Positions 16,825 to 24,501 of a stretch of DNA of 59,159 bases are shown piece by piece. The number at the start of each line of letters is the position of its first letter. Position 1 is the stretch's first letter. Location of the stretch: the NCBI GenBank assembly GCA_038148755.1, contig JAYQWA010000014.1:1-59159 (forward strand), given 5' to 3'. The notes beneath the pieces are model-generated. The model saw only the letters and a program-made list of their open reading frames with translations. It searched no databases and was not told where the DNA came from. Origin of the DNA: UBA5109 sp038148755 (GTDB lineage Bacteria > Pseudomonadota > Gammaproteobacteria > Pseudomonadales > Pseudohongiellaceae). The translations under genes and the position numbers were made by a program.

Positions 16825-19515
16825 TTAATAGCGCCATCTAATGTCAAGCCTGAGTGTCGAACCTGGTTTCTGGTTGAACACTTCGACGCCTTGCCTTTCA
16901 ACAGTCACTTCTTCATCCAGGAGGTTTTGTGCCCTTACCCGAACAATCCAGTTTTCGGTTGGATAAAAGAAATAGCTTAAATCCACAGAGTGAAAAGGCT
17001 GTTCAAAAGCATCCGGAGCTGAATTACGACCCGCGAAGAATAATCTTTCGCCATTGACGTTATATACCAGACTCGCTGAATGCCGCCCACTTGCTGAGTC
17101 CCAACCTAACATCAGGTTCAAGGCATCAGATGCGCCAGCCAGTTCACGGACAGGATTGGTTGGTGCATCCGCATTGGGGCCAGCAACCAGTTCTGAATCA
17201 AGAAAGGTCAGATTCCCCTGCAAAAAGAACCCCTCCAGGAAATCTGCGACGTCCCATAAGTCTTTATTGAATTCCAACTCAACACCAGTGATCTCGGCAC
17301 TTTCTGCATTTTGGATCTCTGTCGCTACCGCTTCTTCAAACGCTGCTGCCTCAAAGAAATCAATCGGATCAGCCATATCCTTATAGAACAAAGATACTGT
17401 GAAGTTGTCACCGTTATCAAAGAACCACTCTGCTCGTGCGTCATAGTTCTTCACCATAGCTGGTCGAACATTGGAGTTACCGCTGACGATCGCGCCAGTG
17501 ATTGGATCCAAATAACTGGATGGTGTAATTTCACGCAAATCAGGGCGCACCAGTGTTTCACTGTAACCTAAGCGAAACTGGAAAGTTTCAGCCCAGAAAT
17601 AAGGACGCATATAGGTAAATGAAACCGTTGGATAATAATCATCTTCAGCAAACAAGGACTGCAGAATTTCATTTGAGTCACAAGAGATTTGACAGCCATT
17701 ATATTCCAATGGGTCCCACGGAATACCTAGCTGCTTGTAGTCTTCCCAACGTAGACCCGCTGTTACCCGGTAAGTCTCATTCCAGTTGTAGTCAATTTGA
17801 CCATACGCAGCGGCATTATCAACTGCAGCCAGGTAACTTTCACCATTACTTCCAACGACATCGAAGATAAAGCTATTGGCGCTATTCTGAATATTGCTAT
17901 TGGATAGGATAGTAGAGGGCAATCCCGTTAACCCGGCTGCAATCGTTGAATCAGGTGTACCCATGGCAAATTCAAGCTGTCGGTAATCCCTGACTTTTCG
18001 CGTGTACTCATATCCACCACTTAGCTCTAATACTGCATTGCTTAAGTAAACTGGCAAAAGCGCATTAATACCTGAACTTTCCACCTGGTCTTCCAGATCA
18101 GTAAAACGGAAATTTGCCGTATTAGTCCCTGGTCGAAGACTCTGGGTCAAAACATTACCCACTGAATCTATCGTGGTCAGGTAAGTGAGTTTAGATTCAT
18201 TGGGTAAGCTGGTTTCAGCAGTTGAATCAGAAAAATACCAGTCTACAGTCAAATCAGATAGCCAGCTTAATCCATCAAAATTAATCAAATCTCGTGTAGT
18301 TTGACCCAGACGATGGGTTCCACGAATCTGATTTACTGTTAATTCACGCTCTTCGTAACGGGTACCATAGCTTCTGAAACCACCGCCATTATCGAAGTCC
18401 CGGCTGGAAGTATAAAAATTTCGTATAAACGCATCATCATCCGTGTTTCTAATCAACAGGGAAGTTGTTTCTATGGTGTGCTCGTCATACCAGGCCCAAC
18501 CCAGGTTGAGGTTTCCAGTTAAATTGACATTTTGAGTAGTTTCATCGGTTTCACTGAACTGATTATTTGGCTGACCAACACTCCTGTCGACCCTTTCCCG
18601 GCTGAATGTTGTTTTGCCATAAGCGCCTGCTGCCAGAAAGCCAAACTCCATACCATTACCGAAGAAAAAGTTATTGCCGATATTGGCATCCAAATTAACA
18701 TTTGGGTCTCTGGATGCTTCTCTAACATCAACATTACGGTTTATTAATAGAGCAAGATCACGGTTAACAGCCTGAGCGCCAGAAAAAGGAGTGAACGCTG
18801 AAGCAGGCTCGTTAGCATTAATGACTGGAAGTATAGACGAAGGTGAAAGAGAACCACTATAGATATTCAGAGCATTTACCAATGTCGGAGAAAGACCCCG
18901 AGTCCCATCATCTGTAGCTAACCAGTCATCGCCACCACCGTTATAACCCAAAGCTTTTCCTGTTGATTCAGTATTATATTGGGAGCCTATGTTAAACGAA
19001 TAAGCCAAACCATCTGGAATACTGGTTGTTCTGATATCTATGAGACCACCACTGAAAGAAGCTGGCATATCAGCGGTATAGCCTTTTTGTACCGCGATAG
19101 AACGAACAATTTGAGTGGGAAATATATCCAGTGGAATAACGTTTCTGGTCAAATCCGGAGAGGGAATTTGTGCACCATTAAGCAAGGATGTTGAATACCT
19201 TTCACCCAACCCTCTGACGAAAACATATTTATCATCAACCAAGGTCACACCGGGCACACGGCGAAGCGCTGTTGCAACGTTGGAGTCACCTATACGAGTT
19301 ATCGCTGTCGTATCGATAAAATCGGCAACTACAGCGCTTTGCTCTCTTTCCATGGCTATTTCATCAGCTGAAGTCTGCAAACGCCCTAGCACCACAACTT
19401 CTTCAATGGTTGATGGAGCAGCTTGTGCTTCCTGAGCCTGTAACTGATGACTCGCGACAGTATTAAACACAACTGCCGAGACTGTTAAGCTCAATAATTT
19501 TCTTTTCATTGACAT
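16825..19515 (-). CDS. TonB-dependent outer-membrane receptor
   Basis: A large active-transport receptor (896 residues). It has a signal peptide (ending about LQAQ), a Ton-box-like segment (STIEEVVVLGRLQ, about 36-48), a plug domain (about 60-170) and a long beta-barrel ending in Arg-Trp-Arg-Tyr. The plug motif VFVRGLGERYSTSLLNGA belongs to a clade of proteobacterial receptors often paired with a beta-helix lipoprotein, as here. The substrate cannot be read from the sequence. The gene follows the lipoprotein gene after 102 bases containing a strong hairpin, so it is probably expressed at a lower level from the same PHO-box promoter (inference). Confidence 0.9.
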   Translation of the reverse strand: MSMKRKLLSLTVSAVVFNTVASHQLQAQEAQAAPSTIEEVVVLGRLQTSADEIAMEREQSAVVADFIDTTAITRIGDSNVATALRRVPGVTLVDDKYVFVRGLGERYSTSLLNGAQIPSPDLTRNVIPLDIFPTQIVRSIAVQKGYTADMPASFSGGLIDIRTTSIPDGLAYSFNIGSQYNTESTGKALGYNGGGDDWLATDDGTRGLSPTLVNALNIYSGSLSPSSILPVINANEPASAFTPFSGAQAVNRDLALLINRNVDVREASRDPNVNLDANIGNNFFFGNGMEFGFLAAGAYGKTTFSRERVDRSVGQPNNQFSETDETTQNVNLTGNLNLGWAWYDEHTIETTSLLIRNTDDDAFIRNFYTSSRDFDNGGGFRSYGTRYEERELTVNQIRGTHRLGQTTRDLINFDGLSWLSDLTVDWYFSDSTAETSLPNESKLTYLTTIDSVGNVLTQSLRPGTNTANFRFTDLEDQVESSGINALLPVYLSNAVLELSGGYEYTRKVRDYRQLEFAMGTPDSTIAAGLTGLPSTILSNSNIQNSANSFIFDVVGSNGESYLAAVDNAAAYGQIDYNWNETYRVTAGLRWEDYKQLGIPWDPLEYNGCQISCDSNEILQSLFAEDDYYPTVSFTYMRPYFWAETFQFRLGYSETLVRPDLREITPSSYLDPITGAIVSGNSNVRPAMVKNYDARAEWFFDNGDNFTVSLFYKDMADPIDFFEAAAFEEAVATEIQNAESAEITGVELEFNKDLWDVADFLEGFFLQGNLTFLDSELVAGPNADAPTNPVRELAGASDALNLMLGWDSASGRHSASLVYNVNGERLFFAGRNSAPDAFEQPFHSVDLSYFFYPTENWIVRVRAQNLLDEEVTVERQGVEVFNQKPGSTLRLDIRWRY

Positions 19516-19555
19516 TACGAAAACCTTTTGCTGTTTGGTAAGAACTTAGAAATAA

Positions 19556-19585
19556 AGGGTGCTCTCATTAACACAAGAGCACCCT
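19556..19585 (-). terminator. Intercistronic hairpin / partial terminator between lipoprotein and receptor genes
   Basis: The stem AGGGTGCTCT / AGAGCACCCT (10 base pairs, 10-base loop) is followed on the minus strand by TTATTTC, a weak T tract. Placed between two genes of one likely operon, it would stabilise the upstream mRNA and reduce expression of the downstream receptor. Confidence 0.7.
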
Positions 19586-19617
19586 AACCATTCACAAACT
19601 TTTTGGATAAGGTTCTC

Positions 19618-21297
19618 TTATTCGAACCACAAAGCTTGAGCTCTGCTACCCGGATGTAAACCGTAAGTCCAACCTGCAGTCCAATCATCAGTAGAAATGA
19701 CCGCTCCAATGTAAGTTTCACCAGCAGGTGTAGGTACAGTTTCGCCATTGATATTCATGATTCCATCAGCGCCTGGAGAACCTGCAGGAACTGTTGAAAG
19801 TAATGAATAAAAACCATCAAGAATCTCTAAATTGGTGTTAGAAGTTTCTGTTGGATCTTCTCCGGCTTCAGCACTTTGATATGTGGCATTATTGAAAGCA
19901 GGCGTATCCAACCAGGTTAATGTAGATGAACCACCACCTAGATCTCCATCAATTAAGTCCTGACAGGCTAAAACAGTATTAGTGATCTCAAGGTCACCAG
20001 CCAGAGCAGCTGGACCACCTTCTTCATCGATGCGAACACACCAGTTAAAATCATCATCGCCCAGTTTTTCATCGCCACTGTAAGCCGTAGTCACAATAGA
20101 GTTTCTGATAATAGGAACGTGTGCTTCACGAATTCTTAATCCAGCACCTGGATCATGTGTTCCCACTTCATTAGCAGATACGATGCAGGTCATATTCAGG
20201 ATAGTCGCTGCTGAATTTAAACCACGAGCCATAAGGTCAGCAACAGCACCTGGAGTAGCAGATACATCAGAATAAGACCCGATACCGTCAGATTCTACAC
20301 AACGGTTACCATCAGTTTCAGATTGGATCACCAGCGCGTTAGTAATGGTACCGCGATAGCCTTCATCAATATCAATTGAATCGTCTTTTGCATAAACAGC
20401 AACGTAATTATCAATATCAACGGCGCCACCGAAGAATTCGATTCCATCATCATACACACTGTAAACTTCTAGAAATTCTACAGTTGTACCAGAACCAACA
20501 GCATTGAAGGCAATACCATTCAACTCATTACCAGGAGCCACCTCGGCACCTGTGTGTTTAACAACAACATAGCGCATGGTGCCAGAATTATCTGCATCGT
20601 TATTACCGCCATAGTTGGTTTCACCGGCTGATGCCTGACCTTCAGCTACCACATGACATTCACCAGCTAATGCCAGGTCTGTACCTCGAGTTCCTGTGTA
20701 GGCACATTTATTGGTTACACCAAAACCATTAATCACTAAACCGCCCCACTGCTGAACATCTTCAGGGCCTACTGTTCCAAACACAGCATCAGTTTGTGAA
20801 GTAATCGTAATAGGAGCGACTGGTGTACCGTTGGCTACAATCTGAGAACCACGATTGATCACCATAAAGTCATCACTGGATTGGAAAGCCAGTGTAGATC
20901 CTGCACCGATCGCCAAAGTTGGTCCATCACCACCTGCTGTTATACCGGCAGCAGTCAAGCCAGCATCTGTATTGAAATTTTCACCGACAACAAGACTTCC
21001 TGCAAAGACATGCACACCATTATTAGGAAGAGCCTGGAATGTCACATCGACAGTCAATGGATTATCGATATCAACAAAACTGGTATTGTACTGGCAGTTA
21101 TTACCGCTTAACGTTCCCTGAAATGTAGTTCCACCAACAGTATAGGCAGCACACACAGAGTTTGAGCTACTACCGCCGGTAGAGCTAGTTCCAGTCGTAT
21201 TAGACGTTACTGATGGTTGAATATTGATATCGCCACCGCCGCAAGCTACCAGTGAAGCAGCAAGGACATTTAAGGTGAGTATTTTCTTAAAAGACAT
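19618..21297 (-). CDS. Surface lipoprotein with right-handed beta-helix fold
   Basis: A 559-residue protein with a lipoprotein signal peptide; the lipobox LVAC puts the lipidated Cys at residue 19, and Gly follows it (no Asp retention signal), so outer-membrane sorting is expected. The rest is rich in Gly, Asn, Asp and short beta strands with repeated patterns such as GSQIVANGTPVAPITITSQ, VEFLEVYSVYDDGIEFFGG and NYVAVYAKDDSIDIDEG, typical of parallel beta-helices, with regular Cys. Acidic turns (DDSIDIDEG) could bind calcium. I cannot name the function; partnership with the receptor downstream suggests a substrate-capturing surface component. A PHO box lies about 140 bases upstream. Confidence 0.8.
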   Translation of the reverse strand: MSFKKILTLNVLAASLVACGGGDINIQPSVTSNTTGTSSTGGSSSNSVCAAYTVGGTTFQGTLSGNNCQYNTSFVDIDNPLTVDVTFQALPNNGVHVFAGSLVVGENFNTDAGLTAAGITAGGDGPTLAIGAGSTLAFQSSDDFMVINRGSQIVANGTPVAPITITSQTDAVFGTVGPEDVQQWGGLVINGFGVTNKCAYTGTRGTDLALAGECHVVAEGQASAGETNYGGNNDADNSGTMRYVVVKHTGAEVAPGNELNGIAFNAVGSGTTVEFLEVYSVYDDGIEFFGGAVDIDNYVAVYAKDDSIDIDEGYRGTITNALVIQSETDGNRCVESDGIGSYSDVSATPGAVADLMARGLNSAATILNMTCIVSANEVGTHDPGAGLRIREAHVPIIRNSIVTTAYSGDEKLGDDDFNWCVRIDEEGGPAALAGDLEITNTVLACQDLIDGDLGGGSSTLTWLDTPAFNNATYQSAEAGEDPTETSNTNLEILDGFYSLLSTVPAGSPGADGIMNINGETVPTPAGETYIGAVISTDDWTAGWTYGLHPGSRAQALWFE

Positions 21298-21418
21298 TCT
21301 TATCTCCCAATTAATGTGAATAGTTACAGCCGCGTAATCTATAGGGAGCGGATGTCAGAAAAGTTAACTTTATGTGACAAATTTCGTAATTTTTTATTGC
21401 ATATATATTACGTCTCAA

Positions 21419-21424
21419 AATATG
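21419..21424 (-). promoter_or_regulatory. -10 element of the PHO-box promoter
   Basis: CATAAT on the minus strand, 12 bases downstream of the PHO box. In E. coli PhoB-dependent promoters the PHO box replaces the -35 and a -10 follows at about 10 bases. An alternative -10 (TATGAT, 21431-21426) is closer than usual. Confidence 0.6.
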
Positions 21425-21436
21425 AATCATAGTTAT

Positions 21437-21454
21437 ATGACATTTTTATGACAT
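21437..21454 (-). promoter_or_regulatory. PHO box (PhoB binding site) upstream of the beta-helix lipoprotein
   Basis: On the minus strand ATGTCATAAAAATGTCAT matches the E. coli consensus CTGTCATAWAWCTGTCAY at 16 of 18 positions, with two TGTCAT half-sites exactly 11 bases apart in direct repeat. It points toward the lipoprotein gene (start 21297) and is followed by a good -10. phoB itself lies 2.2 kb away. Confidence 0.88.
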
Positions 21455-21469
21455 TTTTATAAATATTTG

Positions 21470-21499
21470 TTGACAAAGCATGTTATGTATATACATAAT
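21470..21499 (+). promoter_or_regulatory. Sigma-70 promoter of the TonB-C-like gene with a palindrome over the -10
   Basis: TTGACA (21470-21475) and CATAAT (21494-21499) are separated by 18 bases, a strong housekeeping promoter pointing at the gene at 21594. The perfect 16-base palindrome TTATGTATATACATAA (21483-21498) covers the spacer end and -10, a typical operator position for a repressor. The protein that binds it is unknown. Confidence 0.65.
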
Positions 21500-21596
21500 G
21501 CATGCAACTGATATTTATGTGAGTTAAAAAAGACTCACGTATAAGTCAAAGTAGCAACATGCCGAATGGCATATAGGCATAATGGAGGACAATATA

Positions 21597-21986
21597 ATGA
21601 AAAAATTAGGATTTATATTACTATTTGGTGCTTCAGCTTTAATAACCAATACAGCTGTGGCTGATATTACACCGGTTGTGGATGTTGCCCCTAACTATCC
21701 TCAAGCAGCACTGCGCAGAGATATTACAGGCCATGTGGTTGTTCAATTTGATGTTGATTCTAGTGGTAAAGCCCGTAATATCACTATTGTGGAGGCTAGC
21801 CCTGAACGCATCTTCAATGGCGCAGTCAGAACAGCTCTTATGCGCTCTACATTTGAGCTAAGCGATAATGATTCTTTAGGCAGATTCCAGAGAACTTATC
21901 ACTTTGATCAGAACGCTGATACTGCAAACTTGGAAGAAAACCGGTTCAACTTCATGGAAGTGGCACCGCAAATGGCTTCAAACTAA
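21597..21986 (+). CDS. Periplasmic TonB C-terminal-domain protein
   Basis: A TonB-C-like protein; the ATG at 21597 (MKKLGFILL...) follows GGAGGACAATATA and is preferred over an in-frame ATG at 21582. The 129-residue product has a typical signal peptide (cleavage after TAVA, about residue 22) and one TonB-C domain: PNYPQAALRRDITGHVVVQFDVDSSGKARNI is split here only for description into the YPxxA motif and the G-x-V-x-x-x-F-x-V strand. It lacks the cytoplasmic anchor and Pro-rich spacer of true TonB, so it may not transduce energy unless the signal is uncleaved. It is divergent from the lipoprotein-receptor pair. Confidence 0.78.
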   Translation: MKKLGFILLFGASALITNTAVADITPVVDVAPNYPQAALRRDITGHVVVQFDVDSSGKARNITIVEASPERIFNGAVRTALMRSTFELSDNDSLGRFQRTYHFDQNADTANLEENRFNFMEVAPQMASN

Positions 21987-22013
21987 CATTATAATAATTT
22001 TAGTTTAATGCAT

Positions 22014-22046
22014 AAAAAAGCCAGGACTTAGTTCCTGGTTTTTTTT
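22014..22046 (+). terminator. Terminator after the TonB-C-like gene
   Basis: A stem CCAGGA / TCCTGG with a 6-base loop lies between A6 and T8 tracts, 35 bases after the stop codon. It can also stop transcription arriving on the minus strand. Confidence 0.88.
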
Positions 22047-22070
22047 CACGTCTAAAAAATATATTAAAAA

Positions 22071-22232
22071 TCAATCTTCATCATGTTGTTTTAAAAACTT
22101 CCGGATAAAATGTCGAACTTCCCTCGCAGCGCTCGTATCAAGATCATCGCAAAGTTCGATGAACGCATCTTTCTCCTCTTTATTAAGACGAATTATTAAC
22201 TGACTATTTTTTTTCTTTTTCTCTTTAGCCAT
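22071..22232 (-). CDS. Small basic protein, possible ribbon-helix-helix DNA-binding protein
   Basis: A 53-codon gene on the minus strand, beginning MAKEKKKKNSQLIIRLN and ending KQHDED. The layout is a Lys-rich start, one short beta strand (QLIIRLN), then two helices (KEEKDAFIELCDDLD and TSAAREVRHFIRKFLK). This is the Arc/MetJ-type ribbon-helix-helix pattern, in which a strand pairs in the dimer to read DNA. The start is supported only by a weak GGGA. It lies 71 bases after phoR on the same strand and could be its last operon gene. No target is known; the palindrome at 21483 is a nearby candidate (inference). Confidence 0.65.
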   Translation of the reverse strand: MAKEKKKKNSQLIIRLNKEEKDAFIELCDDLDTSAAREVRHFIRKFLKQHDED

Positions 22233-22303
22233 AACAGATTCCCAAAAAGAATAGAGACAAGATCAAGCAGTATATACATTCAATATCTACTAGCCAAGCA
22301 GAT

Positions 22304-23587
22304 TTAATTACTAGCTGAAAGTGGGAATATGCAGACAAACTCCGCCCCTTTTCCCAAACTGCTATGTATTTCAAGATTTCCATCATAGCGGTTTATTACA
22401 TGCTTCACGATGGCCAAACCAAGACCACTACCACCAATTTTAGAATTTCGGCTTCTATCCGTTCGATAAAAACGTTCTGTTAATTTTGGTATCGCATCGG
22501 CACTAATGCCAACGCCATCATCTTTTACAGATATCTTTACACTGTTTCCATCTTCTTTAACATTCACATCAATGCTTATACCTTCTGGATTATGGTTTAC
22601 AGCATTAAAAAGCAAGTTACTAATTGCACTATGTAAATCAGATTCTTGAGCCATTAAATAAATATTTTCCGGGCAATCCAAACTAAAGTTATATTTTTCT
22701 TCACTGACTATTTTCACTTCATCAATTAACCCCTTCATTAAAGGCAACAGTTTGACTTGTTTTTTCTTTATTGTGTTAGGTTGAGATTCCAGTTTTGATA
22801 GAACTATTAAATCATCCGCTAAATCTTGCATGCGGATGACTTGCTCAGACATTTGTTCACAGGCTTTTTGCACTGGTGGATTATTGACAATCATACCATC
22901 TGTTAACGTTTCCAAATAACCGCGTAAAACAGTTATTGGCGTGCGTAATTCATGAGATACATTCCCAACGAATTCTTTTCGAAGCCTCTCTGCATCTTTT
23001 AAGGGACTGATATCTGATATAACAAGTGCAATTTCACCATGACCATAACGGGAAGCTGTAAACATAAGCCATTTTGAAGGATTTACTCTGGATGGTATTT
23101 CGATTTTGCCAGTGATTTTTTTTTGGGAAAGATAGGTATTCAATTCAGGCTCACGAACCAAACTTGTTAATATATGTCCTCTGTCTGACGACTTTAATCC
23201 CAATAATTTTTTAGCAGTGGCATTCCACCAGTTCAAACTGAAATCGTCTTTTAGAACAACAATTCCTTCGTCAATAGCATGTGTTAACTGTGAGGTACGC
23301 TTAACTGCCTTTCTCATCTGCTTAATCGACTTCACTTGTTTAGCATGTTTTTTCTCTAACGTTTTAAATAACTCATGCCAAAACCCAGTCAGCTTAGGTG
23401 CCGGATTTTTCATGCCTCGATCAACCCAGAAAAAAAATAAAACAGCAGACCTAAAATGCCAGGCCATATATAAAAGGGCAAAAACTGAAAAGCACAAAGT
23501 CGGACGCGCTGATAGCCAAGCGCATAGCAGAACTATCAGCAAACAAACACTAAGAATTTTTAATTCAACCTTAATGCCAGGCAGCAA
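22304..23587 (-). CDS. phoR: Phosphate regulon sensor histidine kinase PhoR
   Basis: PhoR phosphorylates PhoB under phosphate limitation. The 427-residue protein has two N-terminal membrane segments (about 8-28 and 31-54), a charged linker, a PAS domain (about 95-190; LTHAIDEGIVVLKDDFSLNW), the HisKA box FVGNVSHELRTPITVLRG (about 205-222), N box (SNLLFNAVNHNPEG) and G boxes (VKDDGVGI, GGSGLGLAIVKHV). It has no large periplasmic domain, as expected for PhoR, which senses through the Pst-PhoU complex. It follows phoB by 63 bases. Confidence 0.95.
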   Translation of the reverse strand: MLPGIKVELKILSVCLLIVLLCAWLSARPTLCFSVFALLYMAWHFRSAVLFFFWVDRGMKNPAPKLTGFWHELFKTLEKKHAKQVKSIKQMRKAVKRTSQLTHAIDEGIVVLKDDFSLNWWNATAKKLLGLKSSDRGHILTSLVREPELNTYLSQKKITGKIEIPSRVNPSKWLMFTASRYGHGEIALVISDISPLKDAERLRKEFVGNVSHELRTPITVLRGYLETLTDGMIVNNPPVQKACEQMSEQVIRMQDLADDLIVLSKLESQPNTIKKKQVKLLPLMKGLIDEVKIVSEEKYNFSLDCPENIYLMAQESDLHSAISNLLFNAVNHNPEGISIDVNVKEDGNSVKISVKDDGVGISADAIPKLTERFYRTDRSRNSKIGGSGLGLAIVKHVINRYDGNLEIHSSLGKGAEFVCIFPLSASN

Positions 23588-23650
23588 AATTTAGTCCTAT
23601 TTTTTGAGTAGTGATTATAAATATAGCTAGAAGATTTGTTCTAAGTATTA

Positions 23651-24352
23651 CTAGACATCGACTATTTGAGTAGAGAAGCGATAACCAGCTCCCCTCACAG
23701 TTTGTACATATTGGTCATGACCTTTTTCAGAAATCGCTTTCCTTAAACGCCTAATATGAACATCAACAGTACGCTCATCGATATATACATTACCGCCCCA
23801 AACATAATTTAAAATCTGATCACGGGTATACACGCGTTCTTGGTGGGTTAGAAAAAACTCTAAAAGCCGATATTCTGTAGGTCCCAGGTTTATGAGCTTA
23901 TTGCCGATACTGACTCGATGGCCAATAGGGTCAAATATCAGGCCTTCAACTTCTATAAGTTCAGTAGCATCCTGTCTCTCAGTACGTCTTAATACCGCTT
24001 TCACCCTGGAGACAAGTTCCCTAGGTGAAAAAGGTTTTGCCAAGTAGTCGTCGGCGCCAGTTTCTAGACCTGTAATTGTGTCATCCTCTTCAGTTTTAGC
24101 TGTGAGCATAATAACAGGCAATTTCTCGGTTAATTCATTCTTTTTTAAGCGCCTTAATAGTTCTAAACCAGAAGTGCCAGGCATCATCCAATCCAACAAT
24201 ACGAGATCAGGTTTTCTATCAATAATGATTGTATAGGCTTCCTGTGCATTCTCAGCTTGCATAACAGTATACCCACCTGCTTCCAGCGCCATAGTCAACA
24301 TGTCACGAATTGGCATTTCGTCGTCGACGATAAGAATGTTCTGATTTGGCAA
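23651..24352 (-). CDS. phoB: Phosphate regulon response regulator PhoB
   Basis: An OmpR-family activator: receiver domain (DDE acidic pocket, phospho-acceptor in LVLLDWMMPGTSG, Lys in LAKPFSPREL) and winged-helix DNA-binding domain (about 130-230; GPTEYRLLEFFLTHQERVYTRDQIL, then DERTVDVHIRRLR). DRKPDLVLLDWMMPGTSGLE and the C-terminus are PhoB-type. I place the start at the TTG at 24352 (MPNQNILIVDDE, 233 residues): AAGGA precedes it and known PhoB proteins start there. The longer reading from a GTG at 24391 adds 13 residues with no homology that I recognise. A weak PHO-like repeat (24387-24405) lies just upstream. Confidence 0.95.
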   Translation of the reverse strand: MPNQNILIVDDEMPIRDMLTMALEAGGYTVMQAENAQEAYTIIIDRKPDLVLLDWMMPGTSGLELLRRLKKNELTEKLPVIMLTAKTEEDDTITGLETGADDYLAKPFSPRELVSRVKAVLRRTERQDATELIEVEGLIFDPIGHRVSIGNKLINLGPTEYRLLEFFLTHQERVYTRDQILNYVWGGNVYIDERTVDVHIRRLRKAISEKGHDQYVQTVRGAGYRFSTQIVDV

Positions 24353-24450
24353 ACTAAATTCCTTCTTTAATAAATCTGCAATATTACACACAGCAAATAT
24401 TACAGCAAGATGAAAATTAACCAGAGATATTAGTTACATTAAAGTAGGCA

Positions 24451-24488
24451 AAAAAAAACCCGCAATACCAAAGGTATGCGGGTTTTTT
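24451..24488. terminator. Terminator after the DUF1552 gene
   Basis: An imperfect stem ACCCGCA(a)TACC / GGTA(t)GCGGGT with loop AAA lies between A8 and T6 tracts, 14 bases beyond the stop of the DUF1552 gene on the minus strand. Confidence 0.88.
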
Positions 24489-24501
24489 ATATCAGACTAA
24501 A

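Noticed and set aside
21519..21538. Hairpin GTGAGT / ACTCAC in the leader of the TonB-C-like gene
   Set aside because: Short stem with no T tract and no matching ligand-binding RNA structure that I can recognise; could be chance.
24387..24405. PHO box in front of phoB
   Set aside because: Second half-site weak (CTGTGTG) and spacing 12 instead of 11; not listed as a feature.
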